Assembly: GCA_003213375.1 (NCBI GenBank)
Contig: QCNA01000004.1
Coordinates: 1-54,047 of the forward strand
From: Prochlorococcus sp. AG-424-A03
GTDB lineage: Bacteria; Cyanobacteriota; Cyanobacteriia; PCC-6307; Cyanobiaceae
Direction: 5' to 3'
Length of the DNA: 54,047 nucleotides
Shown here: in pieces, positions 36,431 through 46,474 of the stretch
Layout: each line of letters starts with the position of its first letter
Numbering within the stretch: position 1 is the first letter of the stretch
Translations under genes and position numbers: made by a program
The notes under the pieces: model-generated
What the model saw: only the letters and a program-made list of their open reading frames with translations
What the model was told of the DNA's origin: nothing
The model's database searches: none

Positions 36431-36490
36431 TAACGTTGCTTGATTATTCTACTTCAAAGCATACCCTTCTTGTAGAAAAACAATTGAGAT

Positions 36491-37870
36491 TCAAAGTAAC
36501 AATCTTTTTTGCCAATTATTTACCTCTTTTTCTACTTGAATAAAACCTGTGCCACCTAAGCTATTTCTTGATTTAACGACATTAAGAGGTTTAAGATCTA
36601 CAAAAACATCCTCATCAAATTCGGGATGAAATTTTTTAAATTCTTCAATTTTAAGATTTTTAAATAACATTTTTCTCTCCAGGCAATATTTAACCATTTG
36701 GCCAACAACTTGATAAGCAGTCCTAAAAGGAACATCTTTATCAACTAAATAATCTGCCAAATCTGTGGCATTAGAAAAATCGTTTTCTACAGAATCAGAT
36801 AGATTTTCAATATTAAATTCAATGCCCTCATTAATTAAAATAGTCATTGCTTTAATACAAGAAGATATTGTTTCTGCAGTATCAAATATTGGCTCTTTAT
36901 CCTCTTGAAAATCTTTATTATAAGAGAGTGGTACCCCCTTGACCATCGTTAACAATGCTTGGAGATGTCCATACACTCTTCCTGTCTTACCTCTTATCAA
37001 TTCTGGAACGTCAGGATTTTTTTTCTGCGGCATTAAGCTACTTCCTGTGGCACATTTATCTGTTAATTTTGCAAAAGAAAATTCATCAGTTACCCATAAA
37101 ATTATTTCCTCTGAAATTTTACTTAAATGCGACATCAATATAGCAGATGCAGAAACAAACTCTATACAAAAATCTCTATCACTCACTGCATCAATACTGT
37201 TTTTATAAATCTTTTTAAAACCCAATTCTGCAGCTGTAAAATGTCTATCTATTTTTATTTTTGTTCCAGCTAATGCTGCAGCTCCTAAAGGAGAAATATT
37301 AACTCTCGAGCGTACTTCTTTATACCTTTCACGGTCTCTTTGGAGCATTTCTATATAAGCCAATAAATGATGAGCCAAAGATAATGGTTGCGCTCTTTGC
37401 ATGTGGGTATATCCAGGAATTAAGGTATAAATATTGGATTTCGCAAGATTTAAGAAGGATTTTTGCAAATCGGTTATTAAAATTTCAATATTGTCAATCT
37501 CTTTTCTTAGCCATAATCTTATATCTGTCCCAACTTGATCATTTCTACTTCTACCTGTGTGTAATTTTTTTCCAGTTTCACCAATTAAACTTATCAGCTT
37601 TTCCTCTATGCAATAGTGAATATCTTCAGAAGGTGGACTTGGAGAAAATTTACCCTCCAAATACTCAACTTTTATTAATTCTAAACCATTAATAATTTGG
37701 TAAGCCTCAGAAGAGGATAAAACTTTTGTTTTGCCAAGCATTTTCGCATGAGCAATCGAACAATCTAAATCTTCTAAAATAAGCTTTCTATCAAAAACAA
37801 TTGAGGCATTAAACTTTTCAATAAAAGGGTCAAGTGCATTTTCAAACCTTTTACTCCAAACTTTTGCCAT
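36491..37870 (-). CDS. argH: Argininosuccinate lyase
   Basis: ArgH splits argininosuccinate to arginine and fumarate, the last step of arginine synthesis. [25 protein letters not shown] is the fumarase/aspartase superfamily signature (catalytic Ser in the flexible GSS loop). [18 protein letters not shown] and [20 protein letters not shown] give the other two conserved regions. At 459 aa the length is standard. SpeA, which consumes arginine, is in the same window but far away. Confidence 0.98.
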   Translation of the reverse strand: MAKVWSKRFENALDPFIEKFNASIVFDRKLILEDLDCSIAHAKMLGKTKVLSSSEAYQIINGLELIKVEYLEGKFSPSPPSEDIHYCIEEKLISLIGETGKKLHTGRSRNDQVGTDIRLWLRKEIDNIEILITDLQKSFLNLAKSNIYTLIPGYTHMQRAQPLSLAHHLLAYIEMLQRDRERYKEVRSRVNISPLGAAALAGTKIKIDRHFTAAELGFKKIYKNSIDAVSDRDFCIEFVSASAILMSHLSKISEEIILWVTDEFSFAKLTDKCATGSSLMPQKKNPDVPELIRGKTGRVYGHLQALLTMVKGVPLSYNKDFQEDKEPIFDTAETISSCIKAMTILINEGIEFNIENLSDSVENDFSNATDLADYLVDKDVPFRTAYQVVGQMVKYCLERKMLFKNLKIEEFKKFHPEFDEDVFVDLKPLNVVKSRNSLGGTGFIQVEKEVNNWQKRLLL

Positions 37871-37932
37871 ATCAATTAATAACTTTAAGTATCTCTAATA
37901 AAGCATTTTTTTATATAAGTGACAAAAAATAT

Positions 37933-39276
37933 CTATTTCAATTGAAAAATAACCATCGAAGCATCATCTTCAAGATGTCTATTTTGCCCTGTAAAATCAT
38001 CTAACTTTTTAAATATTTTATTTAAGATTTCTTGGGATGTATAAGATTGCTTGCATAATTTTGTGAGGGTTTTAATTAATCTTTCCTCATCAAATCTTTG
38101 TCCTAAAGAGTTAGAAGTATCAATTACTCCATCTGTGTAATAAAGAACTAAATCATTTTGATTAAGCTTAATTTCACCACAGTGATATTCAGCATCTTTT
38201 TGTAATCCAAGTACAAATCCTTTTGCATCTAATTTAATAACTTTCTGATCTGAATTTTTCCAAAGCAGAGGAGGATTATGTGCTGCATTAGCGAATCTCA
38301 ATTTTCTAGTTCTAGGATCATAATCTGAGTAAAATAATGTCACAAATCTATGCGATTGATCTAAATCATTTATTGCTAGTTGATTCAAATCATGCAAAAT
38401 TCTATCTGGAGGCAAGCCTGTAAGAACCTCTGCACGAAGCATCCCTCTTAACATAGTCATTAAAAGACCAGCTGGAATACCTTTACCCATGACATCACCT
38501 ATTACAAAAGCCCATCTTGATTTTTCTTTCCTTTTTTCAGAGATATTCGTCTTTAAGCACATAAAATCATAATAATCTCCACCGAGCTGAAGAGCTGGTC
38601 TACAATGTGCGGCCAGGTCTATACCATGAATAATTGGACAATAATCCGGTAGTAGCTGAGATTGAATTTCTGCGCCAGTGGAAATTTCTCTATCTACATT
38701 TTCATGCTTTTTCTTTGTTTTTATTAGGTAGTGATTTTCTAATCCAACAGCTAGACAATTTTCAATAAAATTAAAATTACTATCTTCAGTAATCGACTGT
38801 TTAGAAATAGCTTCGCTAAAAATATAAATAAATCCTCTACATTTGCCTCTAGATATTATTTTTTTTGTTTCAATTTTATATTCTTTAAATTTATTTTTTA
38901 AAGCATTTTCAAAAGTTAGAATTTCTTTTATTTTAAAATTTTTTGAGAAATTAAATTGGTCTAAAAAACTATTAATTTCTTCTTCTATCGTTAAATATTG
39001 ATAATTAACAGAAATTTTTATATTTTCATTCCATATCTCCCCCTCGTAATTTAAAGGAATAATTAAAATTATGTTCTCAGAAAAAATATGTTTAAAAATT
39101 AAGCATACATAATCCAGTAATTTATTTATGTTGGAAAAAGATTTTAAATAATATGCCAAGGAAGATGCAATTTCAGCAAATTTATATTTATTGTTTAGAG
39201 TTACTTTAGAATCATTTTCTAAAAAATTTTTGATAAATTTATTCGAAAATATTTTTTCTTTTTGATTATTTGTCAA
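37933..39276 (-). CDS. RsbU-type PP2C serine/threonine phosphatase
   Basis: This 447-aa protein has a divergent N-terminal region (about 30-185) that looks like a GAF-type sensor domain, then a PPM/SpoIIE-like phosphatase domain. Its metal-site motifs are LGGDYYDFM, VIGDVMGKGIPAGLLM, YYTDGVIDTSNS and EDDASMVIF. Such phosphatases usually act on anti-sigma antagonist (STAS) proteins in partner-switching. No STAS or anti-sigma gene is adjacent, so the target is unknown. The start is TTG at 39276; no upstream ATG fits. Confidence 0.85.
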   Translation of the reverse strand: MTNNQKEKIFSNKFIKNFLENDSKVTLNNKYKFAEIASSLAYYLKSFSNINKLLDYVCLIFKHIFSENIILIIPLNYEGEIWNENIKISVNYQYLTIEEEINSFLDQFNFSKNFKIKEILTFENALKNKFKEYKIETKKIISRGKCRGFIYIFSEAISKQSITEDSNFNFIENCLAVGLENHYLIKTKKKHENVDREISTGAEIQSQLLPDYCPIIHGIDLAAHCRPALQLGGDYYDFMCLKTNISEKRKEKSRWAFVIGDVMGKGIPAGLLMTMLRGMLRAEVLTGLPPDRILHDLNQLAINDLDQSHRFVTLFYSDYDPRTRKLRFANAAHNPPLLWKNSDQKVIKLDAKGFVLGLQKDAEYHCGEIKLNQNDLVLYYTDGVIDTSNSLGQRFDEERLIKTLTKLCKQSYTSQEILNKIFKKLDDFTGQNRHLEDDASMVIFQLK

Positions 39277-39343
39277 AGCAAATCTAATAGATAAGTATGT
39301 TTTAACATTAAATTTTCGTTTTTAAAAAAAATTAATTAAATAT

Positions 39344-40573
39344 TTATTTATCTGCAAGCATAGCCTCGACAAATTCATAACTATTAAATGGTCTCAAATC
39401 TTTTATACCTTCTCCAGCTCCAATAAACCTTATAGGCAAATTTACTTCTTCAGATACAGCTAAAGAGACACCTCCTCTAGAAGTGCCATCTAATTTAGTA
39501 ATAATTGCCCCACTTAAATCTGCTGATTTAGCGAAACTTTTTGCTTGTTTTAAGCCATTTTGTCCCTGACTTGCATCTAAAACTAATAATGATTCAACAA
39601 TTGCATCAGGGACCTTTTTATCAATAATTTTTTTTATTTTTGCTAATTCATCCATTAAATTATTTTTTGTTTGCAATCTACCCGCTGTATCAACAAGTAA
39701 TAACTCAACATTTCTCTTTTTTGCAGAATTAATTGCATCAAAAACAACAGCAGCTGGATCAGCATTTTTTGATTGATTAGATATAACGTCAACATTACTT
39801 CTATCTCCCCATACTTTAAGTTGTTCTACTGCAGCCGCTCTAAAAGTATCAGCAGCAGCAATCAAAGTTTTATAATTACTTTTTGATGACAAATATGCTA
39901 ATTTTCCCAATGTAGTAGTTTTACCAACACCATTAACTCCTACTAATAACCAAACATTAAGCTTACCCTTTTGGGGAACTAAAAGATCAGAACCCGAATT
40001 TTTTATTGGTTTATCGATAATTAATTTTAATTCCCTCTTTAAGAATTTTATTCCTGCTTCTCCACCCACAACTTCCTCGTTTAATTTTGTTCTAAGAGAA
40101 CTTATAACTTTATCGGTTGAATTAATCCCTACATCAGCTCTTATTAATAGAGTCTCTAAATCATCAAGAGATTCAGGAGTAAGAGGATCATCTCCCAATT
40201 TCTCCAATAATTCAGTAACAAATCCTTTACGGGTTTCTTCTAATCCTTTCCTTAATTTAGTTAACCAATCAATTTCATCAATGGATATTTGATTTATTTT
40301 TTTTCCTTGAGCAGCTAATACCATTGCAGACCAAGTAAAGTTATCATCAAATTCTCCTAATTCAGATTCAGCAATAGTTTTAGAATGTTCAGCAATATTT
40401 TCTTTATTAGGAATATCCATGCATTCTTGCTTTTGCTCTTCCTGTTTCTCTAATTCTTGCTTTTGCTCTTCCTGTTTCTCTAATTCTTGCTTTTGCTCTT
40501 CCTGTCGTTTTTTTAAAAGTGCATAAGCTTGTGCAGCCCATTCACGAGAATTATCAGAATCAGTGTTAGTCAT
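39344..40573 (-). CDS. ftsY: Signal recognition particle receptor FtsY
   Basis: FtsY is the membrane-associated GTPase that receives SRP-ribosome complexes. The NG domain has GVNGVGKTTTLGKL (G1), DTFRAAAVEQL (G2), DTAGRLQTK (G3), TKLDGTSRGG (G4) and GAGEGIKDLRPF near the end. The N-terminal A domain is acidic and Gln/Glu/Lys-rich and contains nearly three exact copies of a decapeptide repeat (KQELEKQEEQ-type), encoded by a 30-bp DNA repeat. The A domain is variable in all bacteria and is thought to aid membrane contact. Confidence 0.96.
   Translation of the reverse strand: MTNTDSDNSREWAAQAYALLKKRQEEQKQELEKQEEQKQELEKQEEQKQECMDIPNKENIAEHSKTIAESELGEFDDNFTWSAMVLAAQGKKINQISIDEIDWLTKLRKGLEETRKGFVTELLEKLGDDPLTPESLDDLETLLIRADVGINSTDKVISSLRTKLNEEVVGGEAGIKFLKRELKLIIDKPIKNSGSDLLVPQKGKLNVWLLVGVNGVGKTTTLGKLAYLSSKSNYKTLIAAADTFRAAAVEQLKVWGDRSNVDVISNQSKNADPAAVVFDAINSAKKRNVELLLVDTAGRLQTKNNLMDELAKIKKIIDKKVPDAIVESLLVLDASQGQNGLKQAKSFAKSADLSGAIITKLDGTSRGGVSLAVSEEVNLPIRFIGAGEGIKDLRPFNSYEFVEAMLADK
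40423..40505 (-). repeat. Exact 30-bp tandem repeat (2.8 copies) inside ftsY
   Basis: A 30-base unit starting at 40423, 40453 and 40483 is repeated without a single mismatch, the last copy ending after 23 bases at 40505. Because 30 is a multiple of 3, the frame is kept and each unit adds ten Gln/Glu/Lys/Leu residues to the A domain. Perfect identity suggests recent expansion, and copy number is likely to vary between strains. Confidence 0.95.
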
Positions 40574-40639
40574 TATTATTTATAGTTCGAAACTAAAATT
40601 TTCTAAATACTATCTATTTATATCAAATAATTATGACAA

Positions 40640-41257
40640 TTAAATTGTTTGTAATCTCCTTAAAACTCCATTAATAAATTTTCTTCCTTGCAAATCACTA
40701 TATTTATTAGCTAGATTGACAGCTTCATCACAAGCAACAGCTACAGGTGTGTTCAAAAAATTGATATCCACGTAAGCTAGACGCAGAATATCCCTATCAA
40801 TTCTTGGTAGTCTTTTTAATCTCCAGCCATCCATTACTTGATCGATATCAGAATCAATACTTTTAAGATTATTAACTATATTACAAATCCTTTGATTTAC
40901 ATCCTTTCTTATATCTGTTTGACCGCTAGAAACAATTAATTTTGGAAAGTCTAGAGTGACAGAGAGTGTATTCATTACGGTTTCAATTTTCGTCAAAGAT
41001 TTTTTTAACTCATCTCGAACGTTTGAATAAGAGGAATCAACACCTTCTTGTAATTCACTTTCTAATATTTTTTGTGAAGCAATTTCTAACTCTGACTCGC
41101 AATTATCTAATTCCTCTCTGCAATGATTTATTAGAGAATCCAAAGCAGATTCAAAAATTTCTTCTATCTGAAATTTATTTAATTTAAAATCACCTTTATC
41201 TTTTATAAGGCCGAGAGAAATTAAAGATAATTCTCTAGAAAGTGATCTATTATGCAT
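40640..41257 (-). CDS. nusB: Transcription antitermination protein NusB
   Basis: NusB with NusE (S10) binds boxA RNA to promote antitermination of rRNA operons. The N-terminus SRELSLISLGLI is the NusB SRR-like start, and the C-terminal half (LPRIDRDILRLAYVDINFLNTPVAVACDEAVNLANKYSDLQGRKFINGVLRRL) is an unmistakable NusB core. The region between (about 25-110) is a cyanobacterial insertion of charged helices, making 205 aa instead of about 140. TTG-ATG both follow the upstream stop directly; I prefer the ATG at 41257. Confidence 0.93.
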   Translation of the reverse strand: MHNRSLSRELSLISLGLIKDKGDFKLNKFQIEEIFESALDSLINHCREELDNCESELEIASQKILESELQEGVDSSYSNVRDELKKSLTKIETVMNTLSVTLDFPKLIVSSGQTDIRKDVNQRICNIVNNLKSIDSDIDQVMDGWRLKRLPRIDRDILRLAYVDINFLNTPVAVACDEAVNLANKYSDLQGRKFINGVLRRLQTI

Positions 41258-41260
41258 CAA

Positions 41261-41995
41261 TTAAGAAGAAGTATTAGTGGAAGCCCGTAATTGAGAAAAC
41301 AATTTTGAAAATGTTGGATTTGAGGCGTTATTTTTCTCATCTGGATTAACTATCCCAGCAGAAATTATTGTTCTAAAAGCATCTTCAACTGAAATATCTA
41401 AATCCTTTACAGAAGACTCAGGAACAAGTGTATACCAGCCAGTAGTTGGGTTTGGAGCTGTAGGGATGAAAACACTAAGTAACTTTTCTTCCAATTCTGG
41501 CTGTAGAGAAGGTCCGACGTCTCCAGTGACAAATCCTACGCTATATAATCCCTCACGGGGATATTCAACTAAAACAACTCGTCTAAACCTATTAGATTTA
41601 TTACTTAAGAAAGTTTCTAGCAATTGTTTAAGAGTTTTATAAACTGCTCCAGCTACAGGAATTTTTGATAAAGTACCCTCTCCAAATTCTAATAACCATC
41701 TTCCTACAAAATTTCTTGCCATTAACCCTATTAGTAAAATAGCTAATAAAGGAACAGTTAAACCTAAAGTGAGATTGATTAAATCTTGTAATAAAGGATT
41801 TAAATTAATAAAAGGATTTAGTTGCTTTGGGACTGAAGTAACTAATGTTAAAACAAATTTACTAACTAATGATGACAACCAGATTGTTGTTGCTAGAGGT
41901 ATTACAACCAACAACCCTGCAATAAGATCATTTTTGAGATCTTGTTGAAGTCTAGATCCTAAATTCGAATCTTGATTTTGATTAGATTCAACCAA
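41261..41995 (-). CDS. DUF502 family membrane protein
   Basis: This 244-aa protein has two membrane segments (about 24-53, DLIAGLLVVIPLATTIWLSSLVSK; about 72-92, TLGLTVPLLAILLIGLMARN). A soluble domain follows with GEGTLSKIPVAGAVYKTLKQLLETF, VVLVEYPREGLYSVGFVTG and VFIPTAPNPTTGWYTLVPES, all typical of DUF502. Family members occur in bacteria and, as LCV-like proteins, in plants; the molecular function is not known. The stop is directly followed by the nusB start codons, so the pair is one unit, with ftsY further downstream. Confidence 0.9.
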   Translation of the reverse strand: MVESNQNQDSNLGSRLQQDLKNDLIAGLLVVIPLATTIWLSSLVSKFVLTLVTSVPKQLNPFINLNPLLQDLINLTLGLTVPLLAILLIGLMARNFVGRWLLEFGEGTLSKIPVAGAVYKTLKQLLETFLSNKSNRFRRVVLVEYPREGLYSVGFVTGDVGPSLQPELEEKLLSVFIPTAPNPTTGWYTLVPESSVKDLDISVEDAFRTIISAGIVNPDEKNNASNPTFSKLFSQLRASTNTSS

Positions 41996-42052
41996 AATAA
42001 CGTTTTAACTATATTAACTTTACTAATAATTTAACTGTTTTTACTAAGTTAG

Positions 42053-42075
42053 GATATATTTTTCTTAAATATATC
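42053..42075. promoter_or_regulatory. Perfect dyad GATATATTT-N5-AAATATATC in a divergent promoter region
   Basis: A 9-bp perfect inverted repeat with a TTCTT centre sits in the 143-base gap between the divergent DUF502 and queG genes, 58 bases from one start and 64 from the other. It could be an operator or a transcript hairpin, but AT-rich dyads also arise by chance. Confidence 0.3.
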
Positions 42076-42138
42076 TATTTTATTTATAAGTTTATTTCCA
42101 AAAATGACTCTTAAAAGAGACGCTATAAAAAAAAAGAA

Positions 42139-43095
42139 ATGATTGATACAATTCAAGACAAAAAAGAAATAAGTAGAAAATTAAAAGAAAGAGCTATTTT
42201 TGAAGGTTTTGCAATTGCTGGAATAGCTTCAATACCAGGTAGTTCGCGCGTAAAATTACGAACTAATGCATTAGAAAGATGGTTATCAAATAACTATCAT
42301 GCTGAAATGAAATGGATGGAAGCAGAAAGAAGAAAAAATATAAAATCACTTTTAGCAGATGCCAAAAGTGTATTAAGCGTTGGGTTTACTTACAATAATT
42401 CACAAAACAACAACAATAATTTCCTCAAGGTAGCTAAATTTAGCCAAGGTGAAGATTATCATAAAGTAATTCACAAAAAATTAAAGAATATTGGTAAATG
42501 GATCAACCTAAAAATCCCTGATTGCAAATGGAAAATATGTGTTGACACCTCTCCTCTTCTTGAAAAAGCATGGGCAGAAGAGTCAGGGATTGGTTGGATA
42601 GGTAAAAATAGTAATTTAATCAACAAAAAAAATGGTTCCTGGTTTACTTTAGGTTTTATGATTCTCACAAAAGATTTAATACCAGATAAACCTCATCAAT
42701 CACTTTGTGGAAAATGTGATATTTGTATTGAACAGTGTCCCACAAAGGCAATCGTAGAACCCTTTGTAATACAATCAGATCTATGCATTGCGTATCACAC
42801 AATAGAGAGCAGAGATAAAGCTATTCCAAAGAAAATAGAAAAAAAATTAGGTGGATGGGTTGCAGGATGTGATATTTGTCAAGATGTTTGTCCATGGAAT
42901 AAATCAGTACCATACAGCAATAATTATGAAACTACACCAAAAGAATGGATTAAAAATCTTAATATTGAGTCCGTCAAATGGGACGATAAAACGTGGCGAG
43001 AAAATCTTAAAGGAACTACTTTAAAAAGAATTAAACCTTGGATGTGGAAAAGAAACATACAAGCAAATATAAAGAATAAAAAAATTAAAATATGA
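42139..43095 (+). CDS. queG: Epoxyqueuosine reductase
   Basis: QueG is a cobalamin and Fe-S enzyme that makes queuosine from epoxyqueuosine in tRNA. VDTSPLLEKAWAEESGIGWIGKN is the cobalamin-side signature, and two 4Fe-4S clusters are bound by CGKCDICIEQCP and CDICQDVCPWN. At 318 aa the length is normal. The need for cobalamin fits the presence of cbiD. The stop overlaps the TPR gene start (ATGA). Confidence 0.95.
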   Translation: MIDTIQDKKEISRKLKERAIFEGFAIAGIASIPGSSRVKLRTNALERWLSNNYHAEMKWMEAERRKNIKSLLADAKSVLSVGFTYNNSQNNNNNFLKVAKFSQGEDYHKVIHKKLKNIGKWINLKIPDCKWKICVDTSPLLEKAWAEESGIGWIGKNSNLINKKNGSWFTLGFMILTKDLIPDKPHQSLCGKCDICIEQCPTKAIVEPFVIQSDLCIAYHTIESRDKAIPKKIEKKLGGWVAGCDICQDVCPWNKSVPYSNNYETTPKEWIKNLNIESVKWDDKTWRENLKGTTLKRIKPWMWKRNIQANIKNKKIKI

Positions 43096-43955
43096 AGAAG
43101 TTTTTTAAAAAAATAATCTTGATCTCCTCTATCTGTTTTTACTTTTTTAAGATAGAAGTAGCACGAGCAATAGTTCCTTATTATTATTTCCCAACAATAA
43201 AAAATTTACAAAAGCAAAGTTTATATATTGGCAAAAATGCATATCAACTACTTTATTTTGGTCAAGATGAAGACAGCCTTAACCTAGCCAAATTAGCTGT
43301 AAAAATAAATGCAAAAGATGAAAAACTATGGTTGATTTTGGCTGAAGCGCAAATAGCTAACAAAAAATATAAAAACGCATTAAATTCTCTAAATAAAGCA
43401 GAACAGATCAATTCAAATATTAGCGAAATATATTTTGCTAAAAGTAATGTTTACTTAAAAATTTCCCAAAAAACAAAAGCAAAGAGTGCTTTAGAAAAAG
43501 GAATAAAAATTGAGCCTAATAACCACAAAGCTATTTTTCAATTAGGAAATATTTTATTAATGGAAAAAAATTATTTGGGGGCTATCAAATTGTTTGATAA
43601 ATCTATAAAAATCAAGCCTGATTTCTGGCAAGCAATAAATAATCAAGGTTTAGCTTATTTCGAAAAAAACGAAGTGAATCTCGCAATCAAACTTTTTGAA
43701 AGTGCAATCTCAATCGAGGAGAATGCTGAACCATTACTAGGCCTAGCATCATGTATAAATATCCAAGATAATAAATTAGCAATTCAGCTAGCAAAAAAAG
43801 CTTTAGATAAAAATCCCAAATATGTTAATTATGATTATAGAAAAGAACAGTTATGGGGAGAAAAATTACAAGCCTCTGCAGAAATTCTTTTACAAAATGA
43901 ACAACTAAAAAAAGATGTAATACTGGCAAAATCCAAAATAATTGAATCATCTTAA
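43092..43955 (+). CDS. TPR-repeat protein, probably exported or membrane-anchored
   Basis: This 287-aa protein has an N-terminal signal or anchor (about 7-25, IILISSICFYFFKIEVARA). About five tetratricopeptide-type repeats follow, for example LWLILAEAQIANKKYKNALNSLNKA, AIFQLGNILLMEKNYLGAIKLFDKS and AINNQGLAYFEKNEVNLAIKLFES. TPR arrays bind other proteins, so this is probably an assembly factor or scaffold in the periplasm or lumen; its partner is unknown. It overlaps queG by 4 bases. The 77 bases after it contain a small GGTAAA/TTTACC hairpin. Confidence 0.85.
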   Translation: MKKFFKKIILISSICFYFFKIEVARAIVPYYYFPTIKNLQKQSLYIGKNAYQLLYFGQDEDSLNLAKLAVKINAKDEKLWLILAEAQIANKKYKNALNSLNKAEQINSNISEIYFAKSNVYLKISQKTKAKSALEKGIKIEPNNHKAIFQLGNILLMEKNYLGAIKLFDKSIKIKPDFWQAINNQGLAYFEKNEVNLAIKLFESAISIEENAEPLLGLASCINIQDNKLAIQLAKKALDKNPKYVNYDYRKEQLWGEKLQASAEILLQNEQLKKDVILAKSKIIESS

Positions 43956-44032
43956 TATTCAATACTGGTAAATATTGTTTTACCTATTAGTCTTAATTTA
44001 GTTAATTAATAATTATTCAAGTTTGCGCTCTA

Positions 44033-46474
44033 ATGGATAAGAAAAACTTCACTTCCATCTCGCTTCAAGAAGAAATGCAACGTTCTTATTTGGAGTATGC
44101 GATGAGCGTCATAGTTGGACGTGCGTTGCCTGATGCAAGAGATGGACTTAAGCCTGTACAAAGAAGAATCATATTTGCGATGTATGAATTAGGTTTAACT
44201 CCTGATAAACCATTCAGGAAGTGCGCAAGAGTTGTCGGAGATGTACTTGGAAAATACCATCCTCATGGAGATCAAGCGGTTTACGATGCATTGGTTAAGC
44301 TGGTACAAAATTTCTCAACTAAATATCCTACTCTTGACGGCCATGGAAATTTTGGATCTGTGGATAATGATCCACCGGCAGCAATGAGGTATACTGAAAC
44401 CAGATTAGCTCCAATAGCTCATAAAGGATTTCTTGAAGAAATTTCATCAGAAACAGTAAACTTTTCAAATAACTTTGACGGTTCCCAAAAAGAACCAGAT
44501 GTTCTTCCAGCCCAACTTCCATTTCTATTATTAAATGGCTCATCAGGTATTGCTGTTGGCATGGCAACAAATATTCCGCCTCATAATCTAGGAGAAATTG
44601 TAGATGGTTTAGTTGCCTTAGTTAAAAATAAAGATATTAGTGATAAAAAACTTTCTAACATTATCAAAGGACCTGATTTTCCTACAGGCGGAGAATTAAT
44701 TTATAGTCGTGCAATAGAAGAACTTTATCAAACTGGAAAAGGATCTATAACAATAAGAGGAGTTGTAAATACGGAAGAGGTAAATTTAGGAAAAGGGAAA
44801 CATAAAAAGAATGCAATAGTCATTACTGAGCTTCCTTACCAAATTAATAAAGCAGGTTGGATTGAAAAACTCGCAGAACTTGTTAATTCAGGCAAGATTG
44901 TTGGGATTTCTGATATTAGGGATGAGAGCGACAGAGATGGAATGAGAATTGTAATAGAACTAAAGAAAGATTCTAATTCTGAACTTGTTATTTCTAATTT
45001 ATATAAAAAAACAACTCTCCAAACAAACTTTGGGGCAATATTCTTAGCTTTAATTAAAGGCAAACCTGTACAATTAAATCTGAAAAAATATCTCAACTAT
45101 TTTCTTGAATTTAGAGAAGAAACAATTAGAAAAAGAACTTTTTATTTTCTAAAAAACACTCTTGATAAACTAGAAATATCAGAAGGTTTATCTAAAGCTA
45201 CAAAAAACATAAAAAAAGTTATCGCAATTATTGAAGAATCAGAAAATTCTGTGCAAGCTAGATCAAAATTAGTAAAAAATTTTTTCTTAAGCGAAAAACA
45301 GGCAAATTCAGTTTTGGATATGCCACTAAAAAAATTAACAAATCTAGAAAAAAATCAAATTGATAACGATATAAAAGATCTAGATGAAAAAAAGAATTAT
45401 TTTCAAAAATTGTTAAATGAAAGAGAATTATTACTTGAATTACTTATAGAAGAATTATTAATATTAAAGAAAAAATACAATGTTATACGTAAAACAAAAA
45501 TAATTAAAAATATAAATCAACATGAAGAATTAGAAACACTTAATAATCAGATATTAGAAGACTTTATAAATAAAAAAACAAAATTATGCATAGACAATAG
45601 ACTTTATTTAAAAAGGATGATTTTAGGTAATTACAAGAAATCATTTGAGGTTGTAAATAAAATTATAGATAATAAAAATATTCAAAAATTTATATGTAAT
45701 ATTGAAAAAAATATAAAATTAATTGGAATCACAAATACGGGAAAAGTATTTAACATTGATTGGGAATCAAGTATTAATAAAGACTATAAATTAGATAATA
45801 AAATTCTTGGAAATATTCATCCTAACGAAATAATAAATTTTCATTCATTAAAAAAAGAAACTAGAAATTATTTATGCATATTAAATTCAGATGGAAGATT
45901 TAAAAAAGTTCTATTTGATGAAGATATGATTAAAAGCAATAGATCTTTCACTATTACAAAATTAAAAAATAATTTAAAAACAATCGATTCTTTTATTTCT
46001 AATGAAAGCAAAGATTTAATAATATTAACCTCGATAGGAAGAATTTTTAAATTTAATTTATCAAATAAATTTTTAACGCCAACTTCTAAACAATCACAAG
46101 GATTAATAATTGCAAAACTTTTACCATCTGAAAAAATCGTTTCCTGTTGTACATTTAATGATGGAGAAAATATTTTTTTAATATCTAAACAAGGAAAAAT
46201 CTTTTGCATAAATAGTAAAGAAATTTACTGCTCAAATGAATACAGTTTGGGATATTTGAATGAAAAAACCCAACTTAAAAACGATTACTTCCTCAAAATA
46301 ATGGCAAATAACCATTACCTTGATATTGAAACTAATAAAAATAAATCTGCAAGATTAGACTTAAATAAATTAAATTTTAGATCTAATAAATCAAACTTTT
46401 TAATTGATTTTTTAAAATTAGATAATGATGAATACCTCGAAAATTGTTTCCGACTTGAAAACTTTCACGACTAA
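44033..46474 (+). CDS. Type IIA topoisomerase subunit A (gyrase/topoisomerase IV A-like)
   Basis: This subunit cleaves and rejoins DNA with catalytic Y120 ([10 protein letters not shown]). The 5Y-CAP region begins [37 protein letters not shown], and the tower/coiled-coil domain spans about 340-500. The C-terminal domain has six weak beta-pinwheel blades (for example [43 protein letters not shown]). It lacks the GyrA-box QRRGG(R/K)G, which suggests a ParC-like role in decatenation or relaxation over supercoiling. At the residue equal to E. coli GyrA Ser83 it has Gln81. 813 aa. Confidence 0.93.
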   Translation: MDKKNFTSISLQEEMQRSYLEYAMSVIVGRALPDARDGLKPVQRRIIFAMYELGLTPDKPFRKCARVVGDVLGKYHPHGDQAVYDALVKLVQNFSTKYPTLDGHGNFGSVDNDPPAAMRYTETRLAPIAHKGFLEEISSETVNFSNNFDGSQKEPDVLPAQLPFLLLNGSSGIAVGMATNIPPHNLGEIVDGLVALVKNKDISDKKLSNIIKGPDFPTGGELIYSRAIEELYQTGKGSITIRGVVNTEEVNLGKGKHKKNAIVITELPYQINKAGWIEKLAELVNSGKIVGISDIRDESDRDGMRIVIELKKDSNSELVISNLYKKTTLQTNFGAIFLALIKGKPVQLNLKKYLNYFLEFREETIRKRTFYFLKNTLDKLEISEGLSKATKNIKKVIAIIEESENSVQARSKLVKNFFLSEKQANSVLDMPLKKLTNLEKNQIDNDIKDLDEKKNYFQKLLNERELLLELLIEELLILKKKYNVIRKTKIIKNINQHEELETLNNQILEDFINKKTKLCIDNRLYLKRMILGNYKKSFEVVNKIIDNKNIQKFICNIEKNIKLIGITNTGKVFNIDWESSINKDYKLDNKILGNIHPNEIINFHSLKKETRNYLCILNSDGRFKKVLFDEDMIKSNRSFTITKLKNNLKTIDSFISNESKDLIILTSIGRIFKFNLSNKFLTPTSKQSQGLIIAKLLPSEKIVSCCTFNDGENIFLISKQGKIFCINSKEIYCSNEYSLGYLNEKTQLKNDYFLKIMANNHYLDIETNKNKSARLDLNKLNFRSNKSNFLIDFLKLDNDEYLENCFRLENFHD

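Noticed and set aside
43967-43984. GGTAAA/TTTACC hairpin after the TPR gene as a terminator
   Set aside because: The stem is short and AT-rich and no U tract follows.
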